Of a stretch of DNA of 64,000 bases, positions 18,495 through 27,199 are shown piece after piece. Numbering within the stretch: the first letter of the stretch is position 1; every line of letters begins with the position of its first letter. Origin of the DNA: Tabrizicola fusiformis (GTDB lineage: Bacteria > Pseudomonadota > Alphaproteobacteria > Rhodobacterales > Rhodobacteraceae); assembly GCF_013328815.1 (NCBI RefSeq), contig NZ_JABUHN010000001.1, positions 124,001 to 188,000 of the forward strand, in the 5' to 3' direction. The notes under the pieces were generated by a model that saw only the letters and a list, made by a program, of their open reading frames with translations, made no database searches and was not told where the DNA came from. A program made the position numbers and the translations under genes.

Positions 18495-20084
18495 ATGGCA
18501 GGGCTTTGGCAACGCGGATACGCGCCCCTTGTGGCGATGCTGGTCATGCTGGTGCTGGCCTTGCCGGGGTTTTTCACCCTGCCGCCGGTGGACCGGGACG
18601 AGGCGCGCTTTGCCCAGTCTTCGGCGCAGATGCTGGCCTCGGGCGATGTGATCGACATCCGGCTGGGCGACGAGCCGCGCTGGAAGAAACCGGCGGGCAT
18701 TTATTGGTTGCAGGCGGCGAGTGCCGGGCTGACCGGCGCCCCCGGGGAAATCTGGAGCTATCGTCTGATCAGCCTGCTGGCGGCCATGGCTTCGGTTGGC
18801 TTGACCGTTGCCATCGCGCGGCGGGTGATGGGCGAGGGTCCGGCGCTTCTGGCAGGGGTGATGCTGGCGGCTTCTTTCCTGATGGGGGGAGAGGCGCGGC
18901 TGGCCAAGACCGATGCGGCGCAACTGGCGGCGATTCTGGCCAGCCTTCTGGTGCTGGCGCGGCTGTTCCTGCCCGCAGGGCGGGCGCAGGTGCCGGTGGC
19001 CAGCCTGCCGCTTGCCATGGGGTTCTGGGCGGCGATGGCCGCTGGTATCCTGATCAAGGGGCCGATCCCGGTTCTGGTCGGGTTTGGCACGCTGGCGCTG
19101 CTTTGCCTTTACCGCCGCGACCTTGCCCTGTTGCGCGCGCTGCGGCCGCTGCCGGGCCTTGCCCTGCTGCTGGTGCTGGTGCTGCCCTGGCTGATCGCCA
19201 TAACGATCCGCAGCGATGGCGCCTTCTGGACGGCCTCGGTGGGCGAAGACCTGCTGGCCAAGGTCGGCGCCGGGCAGGAAAGCCATGGCGCGCCGCCCGG
19301 CAGCTATCTTGCCGCGCTGTGGCTGACCTTCTGGCCGGGGGCAGCGCTGTTTGCTGCGGCGCTTCCGGCGATCTGGCGCGGGCGGCGCGAGGCATTGGTG
19401 ATCTTCTGCCTTGCCTGGGCGGTGCCGGTCTGGCTGGTGTTCGAGCTGACCGCGACCAAGCTGATCCATTATGTCCTGCCCGCCTATCCGGCGCTGGCGA
19501 TCCTCACGGCATGGGGGCTGCAACGGGCGGCGCCGGGGCGCTGGGCGAAGTCGGTGGCAAGCCTGCTTGCGGTGGCGGTCGCAGTCCTGCTGCCGGTGGC
19601 GCTGTGGGTTGGGGCGGGACAGGTGGGCGGTGTGCTGGGCTGGCCGTTCTGGCTGGGCGCTGCTGCGCTGCTGCCGGGGCTGGCCCTCTTCCTGACCGGC
19701 CTCTGGCGCAACCGGCGCCCGGCGATGACGGGGGGGCTTGCCGGTCTGGGGCTGGCGCTGGCGGTCATGCTTTATCCGACGCTGGCGCGGATGCCGCAGC
19801 TTTGGCCCTCGGTTGCGCTGGCCGAGGCCGGGCGGGCGCATCCGGGCTGCCGTCTGGTCACGCTGGGCTTTGGCGAACCGTCGCTTTTGTTCCTGACCCG
19901 GGCCGAGGTGCGGTTTGCCACGCCGGAAACCCTGCCGGGCCTGCTGGCCGAACCGGGGTGTGTCCTGCTGGCGGTGGCCAGCGGGACCGCGCCCGAAGGA
20001 GTGCAACCCGCCGGGCGGCTCGAGGGTTTTACCAACCTTGGAACCGGCAAGCGGCTGGACTTTGCGCTTTATCTGCGGCCCTGA
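18495..20084 (+). CDS. ArnT/PMT-like GT39-family glycosyltransferase (integral membrane)
   Basis: A 529-residue polytopic protein with about 12 hydrophobic segments. The first periplasmic loop carries DRDEARFAQ, the catalytic Asp-Glu motif of GT-C enzymes such as ArnT. WKKPAGIYWLQA follows, which in ArnT is part of the lipid-sugar site. It should transfer a sugar from a polyprenyl-phosphate donor to lipid A, a glycan or protein in the periplasm. AGGAGG precedes the ATG. Its 3' end overlaps the convergent TetR gene by 16 bases. Donor and acceptor are not known. Confidence 0.85.
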   Translation: MAGLWQRGYAPLVAMLVMLVLALPGFFTLPPVDRDEARFAQSSAQMLASGDVIDIRLGDEPRWKKPAGIYWLQAASAGLTGAPGEIWSYRLISLLAAMASVGLTVAIARRVMGEGPALLAGVMLAASFLMGGEARLAKTDAAQLAAILASLLVLARLFLPAGRAQVPVASLPLAMGFWAAMAAGILIKGPIPVLVGFGTLALLCLYRRDLALLRALRPLPGLALLLVLVLPWLIAITIRSDGAFWTASVGEDLLAKVGAGQESHGAPPGSYLAALWLTFWPGAALFAAALPAIWRGRREALVIFCLAWAVPVWLVFELTATKLIHYVLPAYPALAILTAWGLQRAAPGRWAKSVASLLAVAVAVLLPVALWVGAGQVGGVLGWPFWLGAAALLPGLALFLTGLWRNRRPAMTGGLAGLGLALAVMLYPTLARMPQLWPSVALAEAGRAHPGCRLVTLGFGEPSLLFLTRAEVRFATPETLPGLLAEPGCVLLAVASGTAPEGVQPAGRLEGFTNLGTGKRLDFALYLRP

Positions 20085-20710
20085 GCGGCATTGCCGTAAC
20101 GTGCCATGAACATCTGCACCGCGCCGTCGATCACCCGGGCCATGTCGGCCGGGCCGCAGCATTCCGCGATGTCGATGCCAAGGATCAGCCGGTCATGCAG
20201 ACCGGCCTTGCAAAGCTGGGTGAACTGCTCGGCGGCAAGGTCGATGTCATCAATCGCCAATTCCCCCCGCTCTGCCGCACAGCGCAGGTAATGCGCGATC
20301 CGGTCATGCACCAGCTTGGGGCCGGAGTGATAAAATTCATGCGCGAGCGCCGGAAAGGTTTCCGCCTCGGCCACGGCGACCCGGAAAATCCGACGCCCGA
20401 ACTCGGACGTGATGAAAGCGGCCAGCTTTTCGGCGGCAAAACGCAGCACCTCGGCCACCGGGGCGTCATCGGTGATCAGTGCCTCGGCCTCGTCTGCCTG
20501 ACGGCGGCATTCGGCCTTGGCGATTTCCATGAACAAAAGGCGCTTGTCGGGGAAATAGGCATAGAGCGTGGCCTTCGACACCCCCGCCTCACGGGCGATG
20601 TCATCAACCGAGGCGCGCTCGAACCCGTCGCGCATAAAGACGGTGCGGGCGCCTTCCAGCACCTGCTCGAACTTGCGTCCCCTGACGATCAATTGCGGCT
20701 TCGCGCCCAT
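20069..20710 (-). CDS. TetR-family transcriptional regulator
   Basis: A 213-residue repressor. The N-terminal helix-turn-helix is at residues ~12-58 (FERASVDDIAREAGVSKATLYAYFPDK), with an AcrR-like C-terminal ligand/dimer domain. The ATG was chosen just before the HTH; a G-rich stretch precedes it. The only gene between it and the triple operator at 20960-21036 is a small secreted protein read in the same direction. The two may therefore form an autoregulated operon. The inducer is unknown. Confidence 0.88.
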   Translation of the reverse strand: MGAKPQLIVRGRKFEQVLEGARTVFMRDGFERASVDDIAREAGVSKATLYAYFPDKRLLFMEIAKAECRRQADEAEALITDDAPVAEVLRFAAEKLAAFITSEFGRRIFRVAVAEAETFPALAHEFYHSGPKLVHDRIAHYLRCAAERGELAIDDIDLAAEQFTQLCKAGLHDRLILGIDIAECCGPADMARVIDGAVQMFMARYGNAAQGRR

Positions 20711-20766
20711 CGGCCCCCCCGTTTCGGTCAATCTAGACCGTCGGGGCAGGCCGGGGCAAGCGCCGC

Positions 20767-20943
20767 TCATTCGGTGGGGCAGGCGGGCGCAGCCAGCGTG
20801 GCAGGGGCGATGCAGCCCTGCGTGGCGGGCGCGGAACCCTCTTGCGGGAAGGTCAGGCTGGGAAAGCCCACCACATCCGCAAAGGCCAGAACGGGCGACA
20901 GGGCAACAGCAGCGGCAAGCAGGGTGGCAGAGAAGCGTTTCAT
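20767..20943 (-). CDS. Small secreted protein of unknown function
   Basis: A 58-residue product. The N-terminus MKRFSATLLAAAVALSPVLAFA is a clear Sec signal ending AFA, leaving a ~36-residue mature peptide rich in Ala, Pro and Thr with two cysteines (QGCIAP, APACPTE). I do not recognise the family. The ATG at 20943 has AAGGA about nine bases upstream; a second ATG three codons earlier lies inside that site. It precedes the TetR gene by 56 bases and lies directly behind three TetR-like operators. A disulfide-linked periplasmic peptide is a guess. Confidence 0.62.
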   Translation of the reverse strand: MKRFSATLLAAAVALSPVLAFADVVGFPSLTFPQEGSAPATQGCIAPATLAAPACPTE

Positions 20944-20959
20944 TTTGTGCATCCTTATC

Positions 20960-21036
20960 TGAACTCATCGGTTCGGAATTCAATTTGAACTGTTCGGTTC
21001 AGATTCGCAAGTCATTTTGAACCGTTCAGTTCAAAA
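20960..21036. promoter_or_regulatory. Three TetR-type operators, GAAC-Y-GTTC-R-GTTC
   Basis: Three dyads TGAAC-N6-GTTCA lie in a row. Site A is 20960-20975 (last base mismatched), site B 20986-21001, and site C 21015-21036 with 8-bp arms TTTTGAAC/GTTCAAAA. Sites B and C share GAAC(T/C)GTTC(G/A)GTTC. They lie upstream of the small secreted protein and TetR genes, and may also reach the mbfA promoter. Confidence 0.7.
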
Positions 21037-21068
21037 TGTCGCAGCTTGCCCTTGCCGCCGCATCTGCT

Positions 21069-21089
21069 AATTTGGAATCATTCCAAATT
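21069..21089. promoter_or_regulatory. Irr-type iron-control box upstream of mbfA
   Basis: A perfect dyad AATTTGGAA-TCA-TTCCAAATT ends 11 bases before the mbfA ATG. As I recall the alphaproteobacterial ICE motif (TTTAGAA-N3-TTCTAAA), it differs by one symmetric base. mbfA is a known Irr target in related bacteria. The overlap with the ribosome-binding region fits repression under low iron. Confidence 0.65.
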
Positions 21090-21099
21090 GGAGCCGCCG

Positions 21100-22077
21100 A
21101 TGTTTTCTGCGCTGTCGTCCCGCCGCCGCTTTTCCGACCTGTCCGAGCAAGAGGTTCTGGCCCTTGCCATCTCGTCCGAGGAGGACGACGCGCGCATCTA
21201 CCGCAGCTATGCCGAACGGCTGCGCGGGGACTATCCGGCTTCGGCCGCCGTGTTCGACGCCATGGCGGTTGAGGAGGATGGCCACCGGCGGCAGTTGATC
21301 GACCTGCATGACAGCCGTTTCGGCCCGGTGATTCCCCTGATCCGGCGCGAGCATGTGGCAGGTTTCTATGCCCGCCGCCCGGTCTGGCTGGCCGCCAATC
21401 TGAGCCTTGAGTCGATCCGCGCCGAGGCCGAGGCGATGGAACGGGGCGCGCGCGATTTCTATGAACGCGCAGCGGCGCGCACGGCGGATGCCGCCACGCG
21501 CAAACTGCTTGGCGATCTGGCGGCGGCAGAGGCCGGGCACGAAAGCCATGCCCACGGGCTTGAGGCCCGCCACCTTGATGCCGATGCCCGCGGGGCCGAG
21601 GATCAGACGGCGAAACGGCAGTTCATCCTGACATGGGTGCAGCCGGGGCTGGCGGGGCTTATGGACGGGTCGGTTTCCACGCTGGCGCCGATCTTTGCCA
21701 CCGCTTTTGCGACACAGAACACCTGGACCACCTTTCTGGTGGGCGCGGCGGCTTCGGTTGGTGCCGGGATTTCGATGGGCTTCACCGAGGCGGCGCATGA
21801 CGACGGCGTTCTGTCGGGGCGGGGCAGCCCGTGGAAGCGGGGCCTTGCCTCGGGCGTGATGACGGCGGTGGGGGGGCTGGGCCACGCTCTGCCCTATCTG
21901 ATCCCCGATTTCTGGACCGCCACGGCCATTGCCTTTGCCGTCGTGTTCATCGAGCTGTGGGCGATTGCCTGGATTCAGAACAAGTTCATGGAAACCCCGT
22001 TCCTGCGCGCGGCCTTGCAGGTGGTGCTGGGCGGTGCTTTGGTGTTCGCCGCAGGGGTTCTGATCGGCGGAGGCTGA
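21100..22077 (+). CDS. mbfA: Membrane-bound ferritin A (erythrin-VIT1 fusion) iron exporter
   Basis: A 325-residue protein. The N-terminal ~150 residues are a ferritin-like di-iron domain with glutamate-rich pieces (ISSEEDDARIYRSYAE, AVEEDGHRRQLI, EAEAMERGARDFYERA, DLAAAEAGHESHAH). Residues ~175-325 form a VIT1-type membrane domain with several membrane segments. MbfA proteins export iron to limit iron and peroxide stress. The ATG at 21100 is set by GGAG at 21090-21093. An Irr-like box overlaps the start region. The next gene begins one base after its stop. Confidence 0.88.
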   Translation: MFSALSSRRRFSDLSEQEVLALAISSEEDDARIYRSYAERLRGDYPASAAVFDAMAVEEDGHRRQLIDLHDSRFGPVIPLIRREHVAGFYARRPVWLAANLSLESIRAEAEAMERGARDFYERAAARTADAATRKLLGDLAAAEAGHESHAHGLEARHLDADARGAEDQTAKRQFILTWVQPGLAGLMDGSVSTLAPIFATAFATQNTWTTFLVGAAASVGAGISMGFTEAAHDDGVLSGRGSPWKRGLASGVMTAVGGLGHALPYLIPDFWTATAIAFAVVFIELWAIAWIQNKFMETPFLRAALQVVLGGALVFAAGVLIGGG

Positions 22078-22078
22078 G

Positions 22079-22783
22079 GTGTATCGCAAAGGCGAAGTGA
22101 AATATGAGGCTCTGCCCCTGCCGGATCGGGTGCAACTGCCCGATGATCAGGCTTTGGCCGAAGTGCAGGCCCTGCGCGACCACATGCGCAAGCGGCATTC
22201 GGTGCGGCACTATTCCACGCGCCCGGTGCCGCAGGAAATCATCGCCACCTGTATCGAGATTGCCGGCCTTGCGCCCAGCGGGGCCAATCACCAGCCCTGG
22301 CATTTCGCCGCCATTGCCGATCCGGCGATGAAGGCGCGGATCAGGGCCGCCGCCGAAGAGGAAGAGCGCGCCTTCTATGCCGGGGGCGCCGGGGATGAAT
22401 GGCTGGCGGCGCTGGAGCCGATCGGGACCGGGGCAGACAAGCCGCACCTCACCGATGCGCCCTGGCTGATCGTGGTCTTTGCCCAACGCTATGGCCTGAC
22501 CGAAGACGGCAGCCGCTATAAAAACTACTACGTCCCCGAAAGCGTCGGCATCGCCACCGGCTTTCTGATTGCCGCCATTCACCGCGCCGGGCTGGTCTGC
22601 CTTGAACATACGCCGAACCCGATGAAATTCCTTGCCGCGATGTGCGGGCGGCCCGAACAGGAAAAGCCGGTGATGATCCTGCCGGTCGGATGGCCAGCCG
22701 ATTCGGCGACAGTGCCCGCCGTGGCCAAACGCAAGAAACCGCTGGCGGACATTCTGTCGGTCTTTGCCGGGGGTGCCGGGTAA
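22079..22783 (+). CDS. Nitroreductase-fold flavoprotein, iodotyrosine deiodinase-like
   Basis: A 234-residue FMN protein. RKRHSVRHYSTRPVP and APSGANHQPWHF are the usual FMN-binding parts. The middle and end resemble iodotyrosine deiodinase: the active-site lid EEEERAFY with Glu and Tyr four apart, a Lys in ADKPHLTDAP, YYVPESVGIATGFLIAA, GLVCLEHTP and the C-terminal RPEQEK...LPVGWP...ATVP. Human IYD uses that Glu-Tyr-Lys set to hold the zwitterion of halotyrosine. The GTG start has GGAGG five bases upstream and follows mbfA by one base. Reductive dehalogenation is inferred; a general nitroreductase is the alternative. Confidence 0.8.
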   Translation: MYRKGEVKYEALPLPDRVQLPDDQALAEVQALRDHMRKRHSVRHYSTRPVPQEIIATCIEIAGLAPSGANHQPWHFAAIADPAMKARIRAAAEEEERAFYAGGAGDEWLAALEPIGTGADKPHLTDAPWLIVVFAQRYGLTEDGSRYKNYYVPESVGIATGFLIAAIHRAGLVCLEHTPNPMKFLAAMCGRPEQEKPVMILPVGWPADSATVPAVAKRKKPLADILSVFAGGAG

Positions 22784-22873
22784 ACTGCCTGCCGCTTGGG
22801 CATTGGCGACGCGGGCGGCGTTTCGGGGCCGCCCGGCCTTGTGCGCCGCAGCCGGGCATGACACCAAGGCGCC

Positions 22874-23803
22874 ATGCTGGCCATTTTCCTCAAGACGTTG
22901 CCGTTCTTTGCCGTGATCGGCCTTGGCTTTGCCGCCGGGCGGGTCAGGTTCTTTCCGGCCGAGGCGACGGCCTATCTGACCAAGTTCGTCTTTTACTTCG
23001 CGCTTTCGGCGATGCTGTTCCGCTTTGCCTCGAACCTGTCGCTGGGCGAAACCTTTCACGGCGCGCAGATGGCGGCCTATCTGACGGCCTCTTTCGCGGT
23101 CTATGCGCTGGTTCTGGCGGTGGGGCGCGTCCGCCGGCTGGGCTGGACCGAAGCCGCGATGGAGGCCCATGCGGCGGTCAGCGGCAACACCGGCTTTCTG
23201 GGTGTGCCGATGCTGGTCATGCTGATGGGGGCCGCGGCGGCGGGGCCGGTGATGATGGTGCTGTCGGTGGACATGGTGGTATTCTCCAGCCTGATCACCC
23301 TGATTGTGACGGCGGGCCGCGAGGGCGAGGTGCGGCTGGCTACGCTTTGGGCGCTCTTGCGCGGCATTCTGGCCAATCCGATGATCGTCTCGATCCTGCT
23401 GGGCTTTGCATGGGCGGCGACCGGCCTTGCGGTGCCAGCGGTGGTGAACGAGTTCATGACGCTCTTGGGCGCCGCCGCCACGCCCTGCGCGCTGTTTGCC
23501 ATCGGCGCCTCGCTTGCCGGGCGCGGGGCCGAACGGCCGGGGGCCGCGATGTGGATTTCGGCGGTGAAGCTGCTGCTGCATCCGGCGGCGGTGGCGGTTG
23601 CCACGCTTTGGCTTTTCCCGGTAGAGCCTTTTGCGGCGGGGGTGATGATTGCTGCGGCGGCCTTGCCCGTGGCGGGCAATGTCTTCATCCTCGCGCAGCA
23701 TTTCGGGGTCGCACCGCAACGGGTATCGACCGCAATCCTGATGTCCACCGCCGTTTCGGTCATAACCGTGACGGTGGTGATAGCCTTGGTGGGGGGACCA
23801 TGA
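22874..23803 (+). CDS. AEC-family (auxin efflux carrier-like) transporter
   Basis: A 309-residue membrane protein with about ten hydrophobic segments and the family's AEATAYLTKFVFYFALSAMLF opening. The mid-protein GNTGFLGVPML and the C-terminal ALPVAGNVFILAQHFGV are typical. AEC members carry organic acids such as malate and malonate or other anions. AAGG lies upstream of the ATG. It overlaps fghA by four bases. Substrate cannot be told from sequence. Confidence 0.87.
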   Translation: MLAIFLKTLPFFAVIGLGFAAGRVRFFPAEATAYLTKFVFYFALSAMLFRFASNLSLGETFHGAQMAAYLTASFAVYALVLAVGRVRRLGWTEAAMEAHAAVSGNTGFLGVPMLVMLMGAAAAGPVMMVLSVDMVVFSSLITLIVTAGREGEVRLATLWALLRGILANPMIVSILLGFAWAATGLAVPAVVNEFMTLLGAAATPCALFAIGASLAGRGAERPGAAMWISAVKLLLHPAAVAVATLWLFPVEPFAAGVMIAAAALPVAGNVFILAQHFGVAPQRVSTAILMSTAVSVITVTVVIALVGGP

Positions 23804-24630
23804 AGACCATTTCCGAAAGCCGGTGTTACGGCGGCGTGCAGGGCGTTTACACCCATGCCTCGGGCACTTGCGATTGTGACATGACCTTTGGTCTGTTCCT
23901 GCCCGAACAGGCGGAAACCGGGGCGGTTCCGGTGCTGTGGTTCCTGTCGGGCCTGACCTGCACGCATGAGAATGCCATGGTCAAGGCGGGGGCGCAGCGA
24001 TGGGCCGCCGAGGCGGGCATCGCGCTGATCTTTCCCGACACCAGCCCGCGGGGCGAAGGCGTGGCCAATGATGCCGCCTATGATCTGGGGCAGGGGGCGG
24101 GGTTCTATGTGAACGCCACCGAAGCGCCCTGGGCGCCGCATTTCCGGATGTGGGACTACATCACCGACGAATTGCCGAACGCGCTGTTCAGCGCCTTCCC
24201 CATCGCCGAAGAGGCGCAGGCGATCACCGGGCATTCGATGGGCGGCCACGGCGCCCTGACCATTGCGATGAGCTTTCCGGGCCGCTTCCGCAGCGTTTCG
24301 GCTTTTGCCCCGATCTGCAATCCGACCGCCAGCGATTGGGGCCGCAAGCAGTTCACTGCCTATCTGGGCACCGATGAATCCGCCTGGGCGCCGCATGACG
24401 CCACCCTCCTGATGCGCAAGCGCGGCTTTGACGGGCCGATGCTGATTGATCAGGGCACTTCGGACCAGTTCCTTGACCTTCTGAAGCCCGAAGCGCTGGC
24501 CGGTGCCATGATAGAGCGGCGGCAAGGTGGCAGTTTCAGGATGCAAAAAGGGTATGACCACAGCTATTTCTTCATTTCGACCTTCATGGAGGAACATGTG
24601 GCCTTCCATGCCGGGGCGCTGCTGGCATAA
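23800..24630 (+). CDS. fghA: S-formylglutathione hydrolase
   Basis: A 276-residue alpha/beta-hydrolase of the esterase D family that splits S-formylglutathione to formate and glutathione in formaldehyde detoxification. The nucleophile is Ser146 in GHSMGGHG, with Asp in LIDQGTSDQFL and His in YDHSYFF. LSGLTCTHEN and CDMTFGLFLP are family hallmarks. The ATG overlaps the AEC stop. Its partner formaldehyde dehydrogenase (AdhI) and Gfa are not in the window. Confidence 0.95.
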   Translation: MKTISESRCYGGVQGVYTHASGTCDCDMTFGLFLPEQAETGAVPVLWFLSGLTCTHENAMVKAGAQRWAAEAGIALIFPDTSPRGEGVANDAAYDLGQGAGFYVNATEAPWAPHFRMWDYITDELPNALFSAFPIAEEAQAITGHSMGGHGALTIAMSFPGRFRSVSAFAPICNPTASDWGRKQFTAYLGTDESAWAPHDATLLMRKRGFDGPMLIDQGTSDQFLDLLKPEALAGAMIERRQGGSFRMQKGYDHSYFFISTFMEEHVAFHAGALLA

Positions 24631-24664
24631 TCTGCTGCTATCGGGGCGGTTGCGGGACAAAGAC

Positions 24665-25138
24665 ATGTTGAGAAAGATCTGCGGGGCCTTCGCCCTGATC
24701 GTGGCCTGTGCGCTGGCGATGCCTGCTGCGGCACAAGAGGCGGATATTCTGCATCTGGTCAATTCGGCGCGGGCCGCCAAGGGCTGCAAGCCGCTGGTGC
24801 TGAACAATGCGCTGACCGCGGCTGCGCGTGGCCATGCCAATGCGATGTCCAAGCAGAATTTCTTTGGCCACCAAAGCCCGAACGGTGCTTCGGTCGGCAA
24901 GCGGGTGACCAAGGCCGGTTATAACTGGAGCCAGGTTGCCGAGAATATCTCGGGCGGCTGGACCACGCCGGAAAAGGTCGTGTCGGAATGGATGGCCAGT
25001 TCCGGCCACCGCAAGAACATCCTGACCTGCAGGTTCAAGGATGCGGGCGTCGCCATGGTCTATGACCCGAATGACAAGACGCTGCCCGGTCAGCCGCGGC
25101 CGCTGAAATACTACTGGGTCATGACCTTCGGCAGATAA
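24665..25138 (+). CDS. Secreted CAP-domain (SCP/PR-1-like) protein
   Basis: A 157-residue protein with a Sec signal ([23 protein letters not shown]). The CAP domain has [30 protein letters not shown] and [15 protein letters not shown], holding the usual His and Glu residues of the cavity. A Cys in [11 protein letters not shown] may pair with the Cys in KGCKPL. The start was taken at the ATG before the signal. The role of bacterial single-domain CAP proteins is unclear; wall or lipid binding has been suggested. Confidence 0.85.
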   Translation: MLRKICGAFALIVACALAMPAAAQEADILHLVNSARAAKGCKPLVLNNALTAAARGHANAMSKQNFFGHQSPNGASVGKRVTKAGYNWSQVAENISGGWTTPEKVVSEWMASSGHRKNILTCRFKDAGVAMVYDPNDKTLPGQPRPLKYYWVMTFGR

Positions 25139-25142
25139 GCGG

Positions 25143-25589
25143 TTGGCGGTTCTCTACATCGACGCGGATGCCTGCCCGGTCAAGGCCGAGGCCGAAAGGG
25201 TGGCCACCCGCCACGGCTGGCGCATGGTGCTTGTCTCGAACGGCGGCATCCGGCCTTCGGCCAATCCGCTGGTGGAAAGCGTCTTTGTCGCCGATGGCCC
25301 GGACGAGGCGGACAAGTGGATTGCCGAACGCTCAGGCCCCGGTGATCTGGTGGTGACGACCGATATCCCCTTGGCCGCGAAATGCGTGGCGGCAGGCGCG
25401 CGCGTGGTCAAGCCGAACGGCGAGGTGCTGCACGGTGGCAATGTCGGAAACGCGCTGGCCATGCGTGATCTGATGCAGGATCTGCGCAGCGCCGATCCGT
25501 TCCGGCAGGGCGGCGGGAAAGCCTTTTCAAAGGCCGACCGCTCACGCTTTCTGGATGTTCTGGAACGTGAGGTCCGCGCGGCGCGCTGA
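25143..25589 (+). CDS. DUF188 / YaiI-YqxD family protein
   Basis: A 148-residue protein with the family signature [17 protein letters not shown] and [17 protein letters not shown], and the C-terminal [14 protein letters not shown]. The fold is PIN-like with clustered acidic residues (Asp at the N-terminus, TTDIP), but no activity is established. It starts with TTG four bases after the CAP gene. No nearer ATG keeps the N-terminal strand. Confidence 0.87.
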   Translation: MAVLYIDADACPVKAEAERVATRHGWRMVLVSNGGIRPSANPLVESVFVADGPDEADKWIAERSGPGDLVVTTDIPLAAKCVAAGARVVKPNGEVLHGGNVGNALAMRDLMQDLRSADPFRQGGGKAFSKADRSRFLDVLEREVRAAR

Positions 25590-25638
25590 TGTCGCGGGCA
25601 GGACAGATTTTGCCGGGGCGCCAGCGTTCTCTGGCCGC

Positions 25639-26601
25639 ATGACTGACGCGCCGAAAAGCCCGAAAACTGGTATCCTGCTGGCCCTTGGTGGTGGCATTAC
25701 CCTGTCGCTCAACGATCTTGCGATCAAGGCGCTGTCGGGCGCCTATGCGCTGCATCAGGTGATCCTGATCCGGGCGGCCATCGGGATGGCGCTGGTTCTG
25801 GGGGTGATCTGGGTCTCGCGCACCGGGTTCCGGCAATTGCTCACACGGCGGCCGGGGGCGCATCTGTTCCGTGTCTCGATCGTGATGGTGTCGAATATCA
25901 CCTATTTCGTCGGCCTGTCGCTGTTGCCGCTGGCCGATGCGGTGGCGACGGCCTTTGTCGCGCCGCTGCTGGTCACGCTGATGTCGGCGGTGATCCTGGG
26001 CGAGCAGGTCGGCCCAAGGCGCTGGGCGGCGGTGGGCGTGGGGCTGATCGGGGTGATCGTGATGACCCGCCCCGGCGAAGGGGTGATTCAGCCTGCCGCC
26101 ATCCTCGTGCTGATTTCGGCCTTCTGCTATGCCTCAAGCCATATGATGACCCGGCGGATGCGCGACACCGAAAGTGCGATGACGCTGAACTTTTTCGTGC
26201 AGATCGGGTTCATCGTCGTCTCGACCTCCTTCGGGCTGATCGCGGGTGACGGCCATCTGGCACAGGCGCCGGGTTCCACTTGGGAGTTTCTGTTCCGCCC
26301 GTGGATCGTGCCCCAAACCTCGGACATCTGGGCCTTTGTCGCTACCGGCATCGCGGTGGGGGTCGGCGGGTTGATGATGAGCCAAGCCTACCGCACCACC
26401 GAGGCGGCGCTGGTGGCACCCTTTGAATATATCGGAATGCCGATGGCCATTCTCTGGGGCATCCTGTTTTTCGGCACATGGCCGGACCTGACCGCATGGG
26501 CGGGCATTGCGCTTATCTGTGGGGCGGGTCTTTATACGCTCTGGCGGGAAACGGTGCGCAGAAAGGTTCAGGATGTCGCAGCCCCAAGCGGTGATATTTG
26601 A
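25639..26601 (+). CDS. DMT-superfamily (EamA) transporter
   Basis: A 320-residue membrane protein with two EamA repeats and about ten membrane segments. GGGITLSLNDLAIKAL opens repeat 1 and VLISAFCYASSHMMTRRM repeat 2. The family exports amino acids or other metabolites. The ATG at 25639 was chosen over longer frames that overlap the DUF188 gene. Its 3' end overlaps the first HAD gene by 29 bases. Substrate is unknown. Confidence 0.86.
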   Translation: MTDAPKSPKTGILLALGGGITLSLNDLAIKALSGAYALHQVILIRAAIGMALVLGVIWVSRTGFRQLLTRRPGAHLFRVSIVMVSNITYFVGLSLLPLADAVATAFVAPLLVTLMSAVILGEQVGPRRWAAVGVGLIGVIVMTRPGEGVIQPAAILVLISAFCYASSHMMTRRMRDTESAMTLNFFVQIGFIVVSTSFGLIAGDGHLAQAPGSTWEFLFRPWIVPQTSDIWAFVATGIAVGVGGLMMSQAYRTTEAALVAPFEYIGMPMAILWGILFFGTWPDLTAWAGIALICGAGLYTLWRETVRRKVQDVAAPSGDI

Positions 26602-27199
26602 CATCGGCAATGTGCTGATTGGCTGGCAGCCCGAAGGCTATTACGATGCCCGCATCGGCCCCGAGCGGCGGCGGCGCTTCTTCGCCGAAGTGCCGATCCA
26701 TGCGGCCAATGTGCGGATGGATGCGGGCGCTGCCTTTGCCGATTGCATCGCGCCCTTGGCCGACAGCCACCCCGAATGGCGGGAAGAGATCATGGCTTGG
26801 CAGGCCGATCTGCTGGCCATGTTGCAACCCGTCATCTTCGGTTCGGTTGCCCTGATGCGGGCGCTGCGGCGCAAGGGCATCCCGGTTTTCGCCCTGACCA
26901 ATTGGGGGGATGAGCATTTTGATATCGCAGCCCGCCACTTTGACTTTTTCAATGAGTTTGACCGTGCTTTCGTGTCGGCCCGGTTGGGCCTGATCAAGCC
27001 CGATCCGGCGATTTATGCGGCGGTTGAACGTGAAACCGGCCTTGCGCCCGCCGCGCTTCTGTTCGTCGATGACAAGGCCGAGAATGTGACCGCCGCCCTG
27101 GCGCGCGGCTGGCGGGCGCATCAGTTTGAAAGCTGGCAGGGCTGGGCGGCGCGGCTGGTTGCCGAAGGCTTGCTGACCAAAGCAGAGGCCGGGTTATGA
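26573..27199 (+). CDS. HAD-superfamily phosphatase, tandem copy 1
   Basis: A 208-residue HAD IA hydrolase of the YihX type. Motif I is FDIGNV (DxxN rather than DxD), motif II FALTNWG, motif III LIKPDP and motif IV FVDDKAEN. A helical cap lies between motifs I and II. It is 4-base-overlapped with a paralogue, and the two share a nearly identical C-terminal tail (HQFESWQGWAARLVAEGLLT). Sugar-phosphate or phosphoglycolate-like substrates are possible. Confidence 0.88.
   Translation: MSQPQAVIFDIGNVLIGWQPEGYYDARIGPERRRRFFAEVPIHAANVRMDAGAAFADCIAPLADSHPEWREEIMAWQADLLAMLQPVIFGSVALMRALRRKGIPVFALTNWGDEHFDIAARHFDFFNEFDRAFVSARLGLIKPDPAIYAAVERETGLAPAALLFVDDKAENVTAALARGWRAHQFESWQGWAARLVAEGLLTKAEAGL

Noticed and set aside
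18506-20962. An 818-codon open frame on the plus strand
   Set aside because: It is the +2 shadow of the ArnT-like gene continuing antisense over the TetR gene. It is Gly/Ala/Arg-rich without domain motifs, while the other frames give clear families.
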